Below the pieces are notes generated by a model. That model made no database searches and was not told the DNA's origin. It saw nothing but the letters and a program-made list of their open reading frames with translations. Made by a program: the position numbers and the translations under genes. Shown piece by piece: positions 17,312-27,335 of a stretch of DNA of 64,000 nucleotides. Source of the stretch: DATFVA01 sp963711455. Lineage in GTDB: Bacteria; Bacteroidota; Ignavibacteria; Ignavibacteriales; Ignavibacteriaceae. How positions within the stretch are numbered: position 1 is the first letter of the stretch; each line of letters opens with the position of its first letter. The DNA lies in NCBI GenBank assembly GCA_963711455.1, contig CAVQEH010000006.1, forward strand, positions 1,364,001-1,428,000, written 5' to 3'.

Positions 17312-17440
17312 CAGATATCACCTATCATAATTTCTTAAAAATCATATAAAATATTTCCATAATTATATAACGAATTCTCTTTTACTGCATCTTATATTTG
17401 TGTTGTGAAATTATTCAATTTAAATCTCAGGAGATAAAAA

Positions 17441-17644
17441 ATGACAACTAAAGAAATTAAAATAGAAGGAATGAGCTGCGGACATTGCGAAATGGCTGTA
17501 AGGAAAGAATTATCAAAGCTTGATAATGTAAAAGTGAGGAATGTAAAAATCGGTCAAGCAGTTGTTGAATACGATGAAACCAAAGTTAATGAAAAGATGC
17601 TTTATAATGCTGTTGAAGAAGCAGGTTATAAAGTAGTTAATTAA
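17441..17644 (+). CDS. copZ: Copper chaperone, HMA domain
   Basis: 67 residues, a single ferredoxin-like HMA domain with the metal motif GMSCGHC (Cys14 and Cys17) near the N-terminus. An AGGAGA ribosome site precedes the ATG. It lies 10 bp upstream of the copper ATPase. The protein carries Cu(I) in the cytoplasm and hands it to the ATPase. Confidence 0.85.
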   Translation: MTTKEIKIEGMSCGHCEMAVRKELSKLDNVKVRNVKIGQAVVEYDETKVNEKMLYNAVEEAGYKVVN

Positions 17645-17654
17645 GATAAATACC

Positions 17655-19911
17655 ATGAAAACCAGGGAAATAAAAACTTTAACTCTGCCTGTGGAAGGAA
17701 TGACGTGTGCAAGCTGTGTTGCCCGCGTGGAAAAGGTCTTGAAAAAAGTTGATGGTGTGGGTGATGTCAATGTAAACCTCGCTACTGAGAAAGTAACCCT
17801 ATCTTACGATCCTTCGCTGGCAGATTTATCTAAATTTACAGAAGTCGTTGAAGATGCAGGTTATAAGCTGTTGCCTCCGGAAGACAAAAAAGAAATATTA
17901 AAGGAAGATGACATTGAATCTCCTTCTGAAATCCATCATAAAGAAGCTTATAAAAAATTAAGATCCGAGTTTATATTCAGTGCGGTGCTTTCAATTCCAA
18001 TATTGATTATCAGCATGCTGAAGCATGACAGCCTGGTTTATAAGCTGGTCTCCTCTTTCAAATGAAGAAATAAATAAACTGCTCTTCCTTGCATCGACAC
18101 TTGTAATTTTTATTTCAGGTAAAAGGTTCTTTACAGCAGCATGGAAATTAATTAAACATTTTTCTGCTGATATGAATACACTTGTTGCGGTAGGAACGGG
18201 TACTGCCTATGTATACAGCACAATTGCGGTACTATTTCCAGAATTATTGAATTTGTCAAATGTTAGCGGACACGTTTATTTTGACACCGCTGTTGTTATT
18301 ATAACATTGATACTTATGGGACGACTTCTTGAAGCCCGGGCTAAAGCAAGGACTTCTTCAGCCATTAAAAAACTTCTTGGCTTACAGCCTAAAACTGCAA
18401 GAGTGATCCGCAATGAAATTGAACAAGATATTCCTATCCGGGATGTTATTTCAAATGATTTAATAATTGTAAGACCCGGCGAAAAAATCCCTGTTGACGG
18501 AGTTATAATTAAAGGATATTCTTCCGTAGATGAATCGATGATTACAGGAGAAAGCATCCCGGTAGAAAAAACTGCCGGAGCAAAACTAATCGGCGGAACT
18601 ATAAATAAAAACGGAAGCCTTACATTTAAGGCAACCGCAGTCGGACAGGAAACTGTGATTGCAAGAATCGTCAAGCTTGTTGAGCAGGCACAGGGTTCGA
18701 AAGCGCCTATTCAAACCCTCGCTGATAAAGTCGCATCTGTCTTTGTCCCGGTAGTAATCGGTATAGCAATAATCACATTTTTAATATGGTATTTTATAAT
18801 CGGCATTTCATTTACAGCAGCTATGCTTAACTTTATAGCCGTTATGGTAATTGCCTGCCCATGTGCGTTAGGGCTTGCAACACCAACTGCGATTATGGTC
18901 GGTACTGGTTTGGGTGCATCTAATGGAATAATGATTAAAAATGCTGAAAGCCTCGAAAGACTTAGATCTGTTAACACCATTGTCTTTGATAAAACCGGGA
19001 CTATTACATTAGGAAAACCTGTGGTGACAGAAATCTTATGTAAAAATGGAATTAATGAGAATGACCTATTAAAAATTGCAGCTTCAATTGAAAAAAAATC
19101 GGAGCATCCTTTAGCAAATGCAATAATAAATTATGCATCAGATAAAAAAATTGTTACTGATGAGGTTAATAATTTTAATTCTCTTACCGGAAATGGAATT
19201 GAAGCAAAAATTAATGATGACCAGGTCTTAATAGGTAATTTTTTATTAATGAAGCAAAGAGAAATTGAAGTAAATAACGACACGAAAAGTGAAGTAGAAA
19301 AATTATCTGCAAATGGTAAAACACCTGTATTTATTTCTATTAACAATAAATTGTCCGGTATAATTGTTATCGCAGATGTAATACATAATGATACTAAGAA
19401 AGTTATTTCTGCACTTAAGAAGAAAAATATAGAATCAATAATGCTGACCGGAGATAATAAAAGAACCGCAGAAACTATTGCAAAAGAAGCCGGGATCGAA
19501 AAAGTTTTCTCCGAAGTAATGCCTGCAGACAAAGCCGATATCATTAAAAAATTGCAGGGAGAAGGAAAAGTGGTTGCAATGGTTGGTGATGGAATAAATG
19601 ATTCACCTGCACTTGCTCAGGCTGATGTAGGACTCGCAATAGGAACTGGTACAGATATAGCAATTGAAAGTGCCGATATTACGCTTATAAACGGAAACAT
19701 CGCTGATTTATTAAATGCCCTGAATCTTTCAATTAGAACAATAAGCACCATTAAACAAAATTTATTCTGGGCTTTTATTTATAATGTTATAGGAATACCT
19801 CTTGCCGCACTTGGTCTGCTTAACCCGATGATTGCAGCGGGAGCGATGGCGATGAGTTCGGTTAGTGTTGTTTCAAATTCTTTAAGATTGAGGAAGACAA
19901 AGCTTAAGTGA
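17655..19911 (+). CDS. copA: Copper-translocating P1B-type ATPase, interrupted by one frameshift
   Basis: The N-terminal HMA domain (GMTCASC, about residue 15) and first membrane segment are in one frame (17655-18065); the rest reads in another frame to 19911. The shift is between about 18030 and 18050, in the loop after the first membrane helix, where ...SLVYK should continue as WSPLSNEEIN. Repaired length is about 751 residues. Key motifs: MNTLVAVGTG, ACPCALGLATP (the metal-site CPC), DKTGT phosphorylation site, SEHPLA, and GDGINDSPALAQAD. It exports Cu(I) and forms an operon with copZ. The disruption may be a sequencing error. Confidence 0.88.
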
Positions 19912-19930
19912 AGATATCATTCCCCCCAAT

Positions 19931-20650
19931 TTAATTTCTTAGCAACTCAATAAGGTTCAGTTCTATCTTTTCCTCGCAGAAAAACGGCTCGCCATATTTT
20001 TTATCAATTTGAAATCCGAAAACCTGCGCTCGCGATTCTATATAATGAATAAATTCCGGACGGCTTATAAAAGTTTCAGGTTCTTTACTTCTGGGGTTAT
20101 GAAATTGGCTCTCATAACACTGAATCGCTTTCATTTTTGTATCAAAGCAATCGGAAATATCAATTATAAATGAAGGATCAAACTGGTATGTCTGCATATA
20201 GTAATAAAGTTTTCTTGGCCTGTAAGCATTCTGTATTACTTCTCTGTCGAAAGTTTTTAATTTGGCCAGACCAGTTGCAAACATTGCTTCCTTAACAAGT
20301 CTGCTTGTATGAATATGATCAGGGTGGCGGTCATTAAAGTATGGGGCAAAAATAATCTTAGGTTTGTATTTCCTGATAGACATAATTACTTTAATCAGGT
20401 TTTCTTTTTTTCTTTCAATATCCCCATCGGGTATTAATAGATTTTCTCTAACCGAAACTTTCAATATTCCTGCTGCAAGAAATGCTTCTTTCTGTCTTAT
20501 CTCTGCTGTTCCGCGTGTACCGAGTTCACCCTTTGTTAAATCGATAATTCCTACTTTTAAATCATTTTTAGCTAATTTAGCTATCGTTCCACCCATAGCT
20601 AACTCAGCATCATCAGGGTGTGCAGCAAATACCAGTACATCAAGATTCAT
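19931..20650 (-). CDS. bshB1: Bacillithiol biosynthesis deacetylase BshB1
   Basis: 239 residues of the PIG-L / LmbE fold. Zinc motifs AHPDDAE (His11, Asp13, Asp14) and HPDH are present, with LTKGELGTRGT and the C-terminal FGFQIDKKYGEPFF typical of BshB1. The enzyme removes acetate from GlcNAc-malate to give GlcN-malate on the way to bacillithiol, the low-molecular-weight thiol of Firmicutes and Bacteroidetes relatives. It is convergent with copA (19 bp gap). BshA and BshC are not in the window. Confidence 0.88.
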   Translation of the reverse strand: MNLDVLVFAAHPDDAELAMGGTIAKLAKNDLKVGIIDLTKGELGTRGTAEIRQKEAFLAAGILKVSVRENLLIPDGDIERKKENLIKVIMSIRKYKPKIIFAPYFNDRHPDHIHTSRLVKEAMFATGLAKLKTFDREVIQNAYRPRKLYYYMQTYQFDPSFIIDISDCFDTKMKAIQCYESQFHNPRSKEPETFISRPEFIHYIESRAQVFGFQIDKKYGEPFFCEEKIELNLIELLRN

Positions 20651-20883
20651 TAAATCTCCCTCATTATTTGAATCTGCAAACTTAATGATTTTTTTTTTTG
20701 GATTCCATTTACAAGAATTGTATATTATTAACAGGTCTTTAGACCTACTACATCGAGCATTAAAAATACAATTATCAATTATAAAACCCGTTTCAGATGG
20801 GTATTTATAAATTTTATTGTTTAAAGCTTAATAGCACCAGGTAGAACATTTATAAAAATCTAGTTTATAAACTTTAATTAACC

Positions 20884-20905
20884 CGTGGTCATGATTTGAA
20901 CCACG
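20884..20905 (+). other. Short hairpin in the leader of the T9SS-secreted protein gene
   Basis: CGTGGT and ACCACG form a 6-bp stem with a 10-base loop, 30 bp upstream of the ATG at 20935. On the minus strand the loop reads TTCAAAT-like, but no tRNA body surrounds it. It could mark the 5' UTR. Confidence 0.3.
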
Positions 20906-20934
20906 AAAATTCCAATAATAAATTGTGATGAAAC

Positions 20935-22479
20935 ATGAAAAACTTATACGCCCTCTTTGTGTTCACTTTACTCTTTTCATTTTCTCTCTCTTATTCTCAG
21001 AATTATACCTGGCAGCTAAAACAATCCGGTTCAAGCCTTGGTGATCCGATTTGTGTGAATAATTGGGATGACAATATCATTTACTATGGTTCGGGAAACA
21101 GGATTTACAAAAGTACTGATCGTGGAGATTCTTTCGCACCTTTTGGAAATACCATTCCTGGTGCATCTTCCGTAAAATGTGTACTTCAAAGTTTTTATGA
21201 TGAAAATACATTTCTTGTGGCTATAGAGAATTCGCAGCAAACCATGAAGACTACTGATGGCTGTCAGACCTGGACTGCTACAGGTTCTTTTTCCTGGTAT
21301 TATTACGGAGTACCTATCCAGGCAGATCCGGTTCACCCGGATACTTTATATGCTATGAATAGTAATACATTTATGGCTTCCTACGATTTTGGGTCAACCT
21401 GGAACACTATAACAAGTGGTCTTCCTTTCGGTTCTCCCTGTGATATTGATGTTTTCCCGGACAATCCTAACATTATTGTAGTTGGAGATAACGGATATGG
21501 TATTGCAAGAAGTACTGATTACGGAGTAACCTGGACTCATCCATATTCAACGGGTGGTGAAACTCCTATAATTGCAATTGATAAAAATATTCCCGGTTTA
21601 ATTTGGGCAACCAAATGGTCTGGTGGAGGCGGGTTCATCAAGTCTACAGATTATGGTGCAACCTGGCAGGCAGTCTCATACTTTAACGGAAAAAATATGT
21701 GGGGCGTCTCAATTGCTCCACAGTTATCCAATTATATAATCAACGGAGAATATTCCGGAAACAGTTATATAACACATGATGGAGGTTCAACCTGGGTGGT
21801 TGTAAATAATCCTTCAAGTAATTATGCTTATCATGTTGTTGATACGACAACCATTTTTGCAGCATTCGGAAATGGTTTATTCAAATTAAATTCTCCGTGG
21901 TTTGTTCCTGTCGAGTTAACATCCTTTTCAGGTAGAATTGTAAATAACAAAATTATACTTAACTGGCGTACAGCAACTGAAACTAATAATAAAGGTTTTG
22001 ATATAGAGAGCAGTTCAGATAATGAGACCTTTGCAAAAGTTGGTTTTGTACCGGGTTTTGGAACAACGACTGAAAGTCATAGCTATTCTTATAGCCTGGA
22101 TTTGAATAATTCCCCCAGGCAATACTATAGACTTAAGCAGATTGACTTTGACGGAACCTCCGAATACTCAAAAATTGTTGAGATTAACTCCCCGTCGCCG
22201 GTTAGCTATCAGATATCTCAAAACTATCCTAATCCGTTTAACCCGAGCACAAAAATAAGCTTTGCACTTCCTGTTGATGCAAAGGTAAAAGTTTCAATAT
22301 TCAATGCATTGGGTCAAAAGATTACTGACCTTACGAATCAACAATATTCTTCAGGAAGATATGATCTTAACTTTAATGCAGGAAATATTTCCAGCGGATT
22401 GTATTTTTACGTCATTGAAGCTAAAGGGAATGACGGATCTTCTTTTGTTACTACTAAAAAGATGATGCTGTTGAAATAA
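20935..22479 (+). CDS. Secreted protein with sortilin/BNR-type propeller repeats and T9SS sorting domain
   Basis: 514 residues with signal peptide MKNLYALFVFTLLFSFSLSYSQ. Residues about 25-310 carry glycosidase/BNR-like repeats: YKSTDRGDSF, KTTDGCQTW, RSTDYGVTW, KSTDYGATW. A linker with LNWRTATETNNKGFDIE leads to a C-terminal type IX secretion sorting domain (NYPNPFNPSTKISF, about residue 430 onward) ending GLYFYVIEA...KKMMLLK. It is exported and probably anchored at the surface by T9SS. The ligand is unknown. Confidence 0.85.
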   Translation: MKNLYALFVFTLLFSFSLSYSQNYTWQLKQSGSSLGDPICVNNWDDNIIYYGSGNRIYKSTDRGDSFAPFGNTIPGASSVKCVLQSFYDENTFLVAIENSQQTMKTTDGCQTWTATGSFSWYYYGVPIQADPVHPDTLYAMNSNTFMASYDFGSTWNTITSGLPFGSPCDIDVFPDNPNIIVVGDNGYGIARSTDYGVTWTHPYSTGGETPIIAIDKNIPGLIWATKWSGGGGFIKSTDYGATWQAVSYFNGKNMWGVSIAPQLSNYIINGEYSGNSYITHDGGSTWVVVNNPSSNYAYHVVDTTTIFAAFGNGLFKLNSPWFVPVELTSFSGRIVNNKIILNWRTATETNNKGFDIESSSDNETFAKVGFVPGFGTTTESHSYSYSLDLNNSPRQYYRLKQIDFDGTSEYSKIVEINSPSPVSYQISQNYPNPFNPSTKISFALPVDAKVKVSIFNALGQKITDLTNQQYSSGRYDLNFNAGNISSGLYFYVIEAKGNDGSSFVTTKKMMLLK

Positions 22480-22492
22480 TTTTCTTTCGTTT

Positions 22493-22519
22493 AATACCGC
22501 TCCTTCCGGGAGCGGTATT
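22493..22519 (+). terminator. Strong hairpin terminator after the T9SS protein gene
   Basis: An 11-bp perfect stem, AATACCGCTCC (22493-22503) with GGAGCGGTATT (22509-22519), around a 5-base loop, placed 14 bp after the stop codon. It is followed by AT-rich sequence but not a clean T run. Confidence 0.7.
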
Positions 22520-22566
22520 CTAAATAATTTCAAATTTCTTTTTTAACCTGGTAAAATTTTTTTAAT

Positions 22567-23637
22567 ATGAAAATAAATTATATACTTTTATTAATATTTA
22601 TCTCTATAGTAATATACGCCGGAGTGGATTTTCAGACAGGTATAACCGGAACAACCTTACTAAATGGTCAGGGTTGCGTTTGTCATAACATAAATCCTGA
22701 TACATCAGTTCATGTATGGGTTGAAGGACCGGATACTTTGTTAAAAGGTGAAACTGCTGAATATCATATTTATCTTACCGGTGGTCCAATGGTAAAAGGT
22801 GGTTTTAATGTAGCTTCAAGATTCAGCACTTTATTAGCTGTCGATCCCGGCACGCAGATAATTACCGGCGAACTAACACATAACCAGCCGCGCATTTTTG
22901 TAGGCGACACGGTTTCATGGTATTTTGATTATACTGCTGCAGATTCAGTCGACTGGGATACATTATATTCAGTTGCAAATAGTGTTAACGGAGATGGTAT
23001 TCCTTCCAATCTTGATCACTGGGATTTTGGTCCAAATTTTCCGGTTAGGCTTCTCGATATTGTCCCTGTTGAACTCGTTTCATTTAATGCAGCCTATTTA
23101 TAATGGAAATGTTAATTTAAATTGGATTACTGCAACCGAAACAAACAACAAAGGGTTTGAAATTGAAATGAAGTCAGATGATCAAAGTAACTGGTCAATA
23201 TAATTGGGGGAGGGTTGGATTTATTGGAGGAAATGGAACAACTACCAAACAACATTCATATTCCTATAATGATAATAATTCCTAATTCAGGAAATTATCA
23301 GTACAGACTTAAACAAGTTGATTTTAATGGAAGTTATACTTACTCGCAAATTGTTGAAGTAAGTGTATTACCATTAAATTTTTCACTGGAGCAGAACTAT
23401 CCGAATCCATTTAATCCGACAACAAATATTTCGTATTCAATTGGCAATTCTTCATTTGTAACATTAAAAGTTTATAACGTTCTTGGCGAAGAAGTAACCA
23501 CACTTGTGAATGAAAATAAAAAGGCCGGAAGTTATACTGTACGGTTTAATGCTTCAAACCTGCCGAGTGGAGTTTATATTTACAAATTAACTGCGGGAAA
23601 TTATTCTGCTTCTAAGAAATTATTATTATTAAAATAG
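22567..23637 (+). pseudogene. T9SS-sorted extracellular protein with choice-of-anchor-V-like domain, several frameshifts
   Basis: The reading passes through three or more frames. 22567-23103 gives a signal peptide and a beta domain with GCVCHN; about 23085-23203 gives NGNVNLNWITATETNNKG; about 23217-23275 gives GNGTTTKQHSYSYNDNN; 23280-23637 gives SGNYQYRLKQVDFNGSYTYS and the sorting domain NYPNPFNPTTNIS...LLLLK. At least three indels are needed to join them (near 23090, 23200 and 23277). The N-terminal fragment suggests a choice-of-anchor V protein, whose members often carry CxxCH; here it is CVCH. Either a decayed gene or poor sequence; the sorting domain itself is well preserved. Confidence 0.75.
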
Positions 23638-23659
23638 TATTGGGAATTAATATAATTGC

Positions 23660-23693
23660 AGCTCAGGTTAATAATCTGAGCTACATTTTTTTT
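23660..23693 (+). terminator. Rho-independent terminator
   Basis: Perfect stem AGCTCAG (23660-23666) and CTGAGCT (23676-23682) with a 9-base loop, followed by ACA and a run of eight T. It closes the upstream T9SS-sorted gene. Confidence 0.85.
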
Positions 23694-23809
23694 CTTTATT
23701 CTTTTCTGTACCAGCCAAAATACAAAGCATTTATTTGGATAAAGCATAATTTAATTCTGTTATCTTTTATATATTCGCAATGTAGATTAACAGACCAGCA
23801 GGTAATAAA

Positions 23810-25473
23810 ATGTTATCCAGATATTTATTATTAATAACCTTTATCATTTTTATTATGACTACAATCTATACCCAACAAAAGAAAGCATTTATTAATGGAA
23901 ATATTTATACAGTAAATGAAAAACAGCCTACAGCAGAAGCGGTACTGATTGAAGGTGATAGGATTAAACTTGTCGGGACTAATGAAGAAATAAATCAAAA
24001 GATTGATGATTCTACAGAAGTGATCGATCTAAATGGAAAATTTGTGATGCCCGGGTTTAATGATGCTCACCTTCATTTTGTAAGCGGTGGTTTTTATCTT
24101 ATGGGAATTGATCTCCGTCCCGCAAAGTCAATAAATGAATTCAGAAAAATTCTGGATGATTATGTTAAGAAAAATCCCGGCAAATGGGTAACCGGAGGCA
24201 GATGGGATCATGAGAACTGGGAAGTTAAAAAACTTCCATCGATAAAAGATCTTGATGACATTACAGGAAACACTCCGGTTTTTGTAAGCAGGATGGATGG
24301 ACATTTAGGTCTGGCAAATTCAAAAGCTTTGGAACTTGCAGGCATAACCAAGAATACTCCAAGCCCCGAAGGTGGTTTAATCGAAAAGGATAAGAAGACA
24401 GGCGAACCTACAGGAATATTAAAAGATAATGCCATGGATATTATGTTTAATGCAATCCCCGATCATTCGGTCGATGATTTTTATAAAGCAGCTTTAACAG
24501 CCTTAAAGGAAGTCCGCAGATTTGGGATTACAAGTGTTCAGGACATTTTATCGAATGAGGAGATTCCCGTTTATGATGCTTACAAAAAACTTGAGTCAGA
24601 AGATAAACTAACCTGCAGACTTTCAATTCGCTGGCCAATCAATGACTACAAAACTCTTGTAATGAAAAATATAACTGTTAATTCAGGCGATGAATTTCTG
24701 AAATTAGGTGCTGTTAAAGCGTTTTCGGATGGTTCCCTGGGCTCAAGCACTGCGTGGTTTTTTGAATCTTATGAAGGAGATACTGTAAATACGGGATTAC
24801 CAAACGATATCATTCTTGATGGCAAAATAAAAACATGGTCAGCAGATGCCGATAAAAACCATCTGCAGGTTTCAACTCACGCTATAGGTGACAGGGCTAA
24901 TTCTTATATGCTTGATTTGTATGAAGAAATTAAAAATGAAAATCCGAATTGGGATCGCAGATTCAGAATAGAACACGCTCAGCACGTTCGTCCACAGGAT
25001 ATTCCACGATTCACAGAAATCGGTGTTATTGCTTCTGTACAACCAACTCACGCAATTGAGGATGGTGTATGGGCAATTAAAAGAATCGGAAGGGAAAGAA
25101 TTAAATATACACATCCATACAGATCTTTTTAAATAATGGTGTTAAAGTATGCTTTGGAACCGATTGGCCTGTTGTAACTGTAGACCCTCTTCTGACTTTG
25201 TACGCAGCAGTAACAAGAAGAACAGTCGATGGGGAAAATCCTAACGGCTGGATCCCCGAACAAAAGATTTCTGTTGAAGAAGCTATAAAATGTTATACAC
25301 TAAACAGTGCTTATGCTGAATTTCAGGAAAAAGATAAAGGAAGCATAGAGCCGGGGAAGTATGCTGATTTCGCCGTTCTTAGTGACAATCTGCTTGAAAT
25401 TAATCCTGTAAAAATTAAAGATGTAAAAGTTGAGATGACGGTAGTTGGAGGAAAAATAGTTTATAAAAGATGA
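23810..25473 (+). CDS. Amidohydrolase (YtcJ-like metal-dependent hydrolase), interrupted by one frameshift
   Basis: The first frame runs 23810-25132 and the rest continues to 25473. At 25124-25128 a run of five T breaks the frame; six T would give YRSFLNNGVKVCFGTDWPVV and restore a single protein of about 554 residues. Visible: an N-terminal hydrophobic segment, FINGNIYTVNEKQPTAEAV, the metal motif GFNDAHLHF, later His residues (QVSTHAIGD, RIEHAQHV), and FGTDWP. The end is GKYADFAVLSDNL plus GGKIVYKR, typical of the family. Substrate unknown, often an amide or N-acyl compound. The shift at a homopolymer suggests a sequencing error. Confidence 0.85.
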
Positions 25474-25474
25474 C

Positions 25475-26323
25475 TCAGGTTTTTATAAAAGCAATTGCTA
25501 TCCATTCTTCCATTTGTTGTGTTTCAATATAAGTGAATCCTGTCTCTGTGTATTTATTAATAATTTCTTGTTCATCATCTTTTAACAAACCCGAAAGTAA
25601 AACAAGCCCTTTATTCTTAAGCCTTTTTTGAAACTCCTCTTTCAGATCAATTAAAATATTTTTCTGAATATTTGCCAGAATTACATCAAAATCATCTTCG
25701 CGAATAATATTAATTTCACCAATCCTGATTTCTATGTTATCTGCCACATCGTTTATCAGGCAATTCTCTTTGGCATTTTCAAAACACCATTCATCTACAT
25801 CAAATCCAATAACCTTCGTTGCTCCAAGTTTTATCGAAAGTATTGATAATAAACCTGTCCCCGTACCTGTATCCAGAATTTTCGTTCCCGGTTTAATATA
25901 CTTTTCAAGCAAGTGAATGATAAGCCTGGTGGTTGCATGCTCCCCTGTTCCAAACGACATCTTCGGATCAATTGTAATTACTATTTCATTATTCTGTTTT
26001 TCATATTCTTTAAATGAAGGTTTAATGACTATAATGTCTGAAATGTGAATTACATCTAATGATTTCTCCCATTCTTCATTCCAGTTTTTTTCTTCAACCA
26101 CAGATTCTTCAACCTTAAAATTATTTAAAAGGTTTTCTTTTTGTAATTTTTTTAATTGAAGAATGATATCATCTGTGTCTAAATTATTTTCAGAATTACT
26201 AAATACTTTCAGATAGTTTTCTTCTTCATTTATTCCTGTAATATCAAGTTCCCATAGGATGCTCGAAAGTATATCCACATTAAATGGCTCGGCTGTAATT
26301 ACAAATTCCTTGTAAGTTTTCAT
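25475..26323 (-). CDS. prmA: Ribosomal protein L11 methyltransferase
   Basis: 282 residues. A variable N-terminal domain is followed by FGTGEHATTRL, the SAM-binding block LDTGTGTGLLSI and DVILANIQKNIL, all diagnostic of PrmA. It trimethylates L11 in the cytoplasm. The start codon overlaps the stop of the upstream M28 peptidase by one base (TAATG), so they are coupled. It is convergent with the amidohydrolase with 1 bp between. Confidence 0.9.
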   Translation of the reverse strand: MKTYKEFVITAEPFNVDILSSILWELDITGINEEENYLKVFSNSENNLDTDDIILQLKKLQKENLLNNFKVEESVVEEKNWNEEWEKSLDVIHISDIIVIKPSFKEYEKQNNEIVITIDPKMSFGTGEHATTRLIIHLLEKYIKPGTKILDTGTGTGLLSILSIKLGATKVIGFDVDEWCFENAKENCLINDVADNIEIRIGEINIIREDDFDVILANIQKNILIDLKEEFQKRLKNKGLVLLSGLLKDDEQEIINKYTETGFTYIETQQMEEWIAIAFIKT

Positions 26324-27309
26324 TATGAATTAAAGTGAATAGAATAAAGCAAACAGACGAGAACATCACCAACCTGCTGTAAAGTTTTTGCACTAATATT
26401 TTCCATTGTGTCTTTGTCCGAATGCCAGTAGTTCCTTCTTTCAACCGGTGTATCTGCACCGACAAGTTCTGCATCAATTATATCGATTGTTTTAATGCCT
26501 GCCTGGTTCATTGGAATATGATCATCATAAATAGCTGCGCTTTCTTTTGGGTTAAATATTGTGATGTTCAACTGAGAGGCTATTCCCCAGATAAGATTTA
26601 CAATGTCAGGTGCATATTGATCCGAGTTTGCTTCTTTCATAAAAGTTGCATCTTCATCTCCTACCATATCCAGAAGAATTGCAAACTGCGGATAAATACC
26701 GCCGGGAATATTAATAGAATAATATTTGGATCCGAGACAATACCTGTCAAGATCATTTTCTTTGCCGTAATCTTCACCATCCAACAATAAAAGATCGACA
26801 CCATATTTTACCTTTCTCTGGCTGAGCATACGTGCAAGTTCTAGAATGACACCGCATCCGCTCGCACCATCGTTGGCTCCTAAAATTGGGAGATTTCTTT
26901 TTGTGGAATCCTTGGAATGTTCGGAACGCGGTCTTGTATCCCAGTGTGCACAGATTACAATCCGGTTTTTGTTCGATGGATTAAACCTCGCAATTATATT
27001 GGTAAGGTTTAATTCTTCTTTGTAGCCCTGATAGGAAAAAGGCTGAAGGATTACTTTATCAGCATATTTGTTTAATTCATTCTGAAGATAAGTTAAGGCA
27101 AGCGCATGTCCAGCAGAATTAGGATTTCTCGGACCGATATCAACCTGGGCTTTGGTTTGGTTATAAGCATTGTTTCCATTAAAAACAGGAATGCTGTCAT
27201 TTTTTTGAATTACAAAAGCAGGTTTTGAAATTTCATTTTCTTCTTTTTTTTCGCAGCCCGTTAAACATATAAAAAGCAAAATAAAGTTTAGTAAAATTAT
27301 AAACCGCAT
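26323..27309 (-). CDS. M28-family peptidase / glutaminyl cyclase-like lipoprotein
   Basis: The start at 27309 is chosen because it gives a lipoprotein signal MRFIILLNFILLFICLTGC with Cys19; the longer frame to 27363 would overlap dacB. Metal ligands of M28: CAHWDTRP, GANDGASGCGVILE, LLLDGEDYG, MVGDEDATF and the late HSDKDTMENI. The fold covers aminopeptidases and bacterial glutaminyl-peptide cyclotransferases; the WDTRP/ANDGASG pattern fits the latter group well. Probably acts in the periplasm. Part of a minus-strand run with prmA and dacB. Confidence 0.8.
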   Translation of the reverse strand: MRFIILLNFILLFICLTGCEKKEENEISKPAFVIQKNDSIPVFNGNNAYNQTKAQVDIGPRNPNSAGHALALTYLQNELNKYADKVILQPFSYQGYKEELNLTNIIARFNPSNKNRIVICAHWDTRPRSEHSKDSTKRNLPILGANDGASGCGVILELARMLSQRKVKYGVDLLLLDGEDYGKENDLDRYCLGSKYYSINIPGGIYPQFAILLDMVGDEDATFMKEANSDQYAPDIVNLIWGIASQLNITIFNPKESAAIYDDHIPMNQAGIKTIDIIDAELVGADTPVERRNYWHSDKDTMENISAKTLQQVGDVLVCLLYSIHFNS

Positions 27310-27335
27310 TTTAATTATCTGATTAATAAATCTGA

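Noticed and set aside
20884..20905. T-loop-like TTCAAAT on the minus strand near a hairpin
   Set aside because: No acceptor, D or anticodon arm flanks it.
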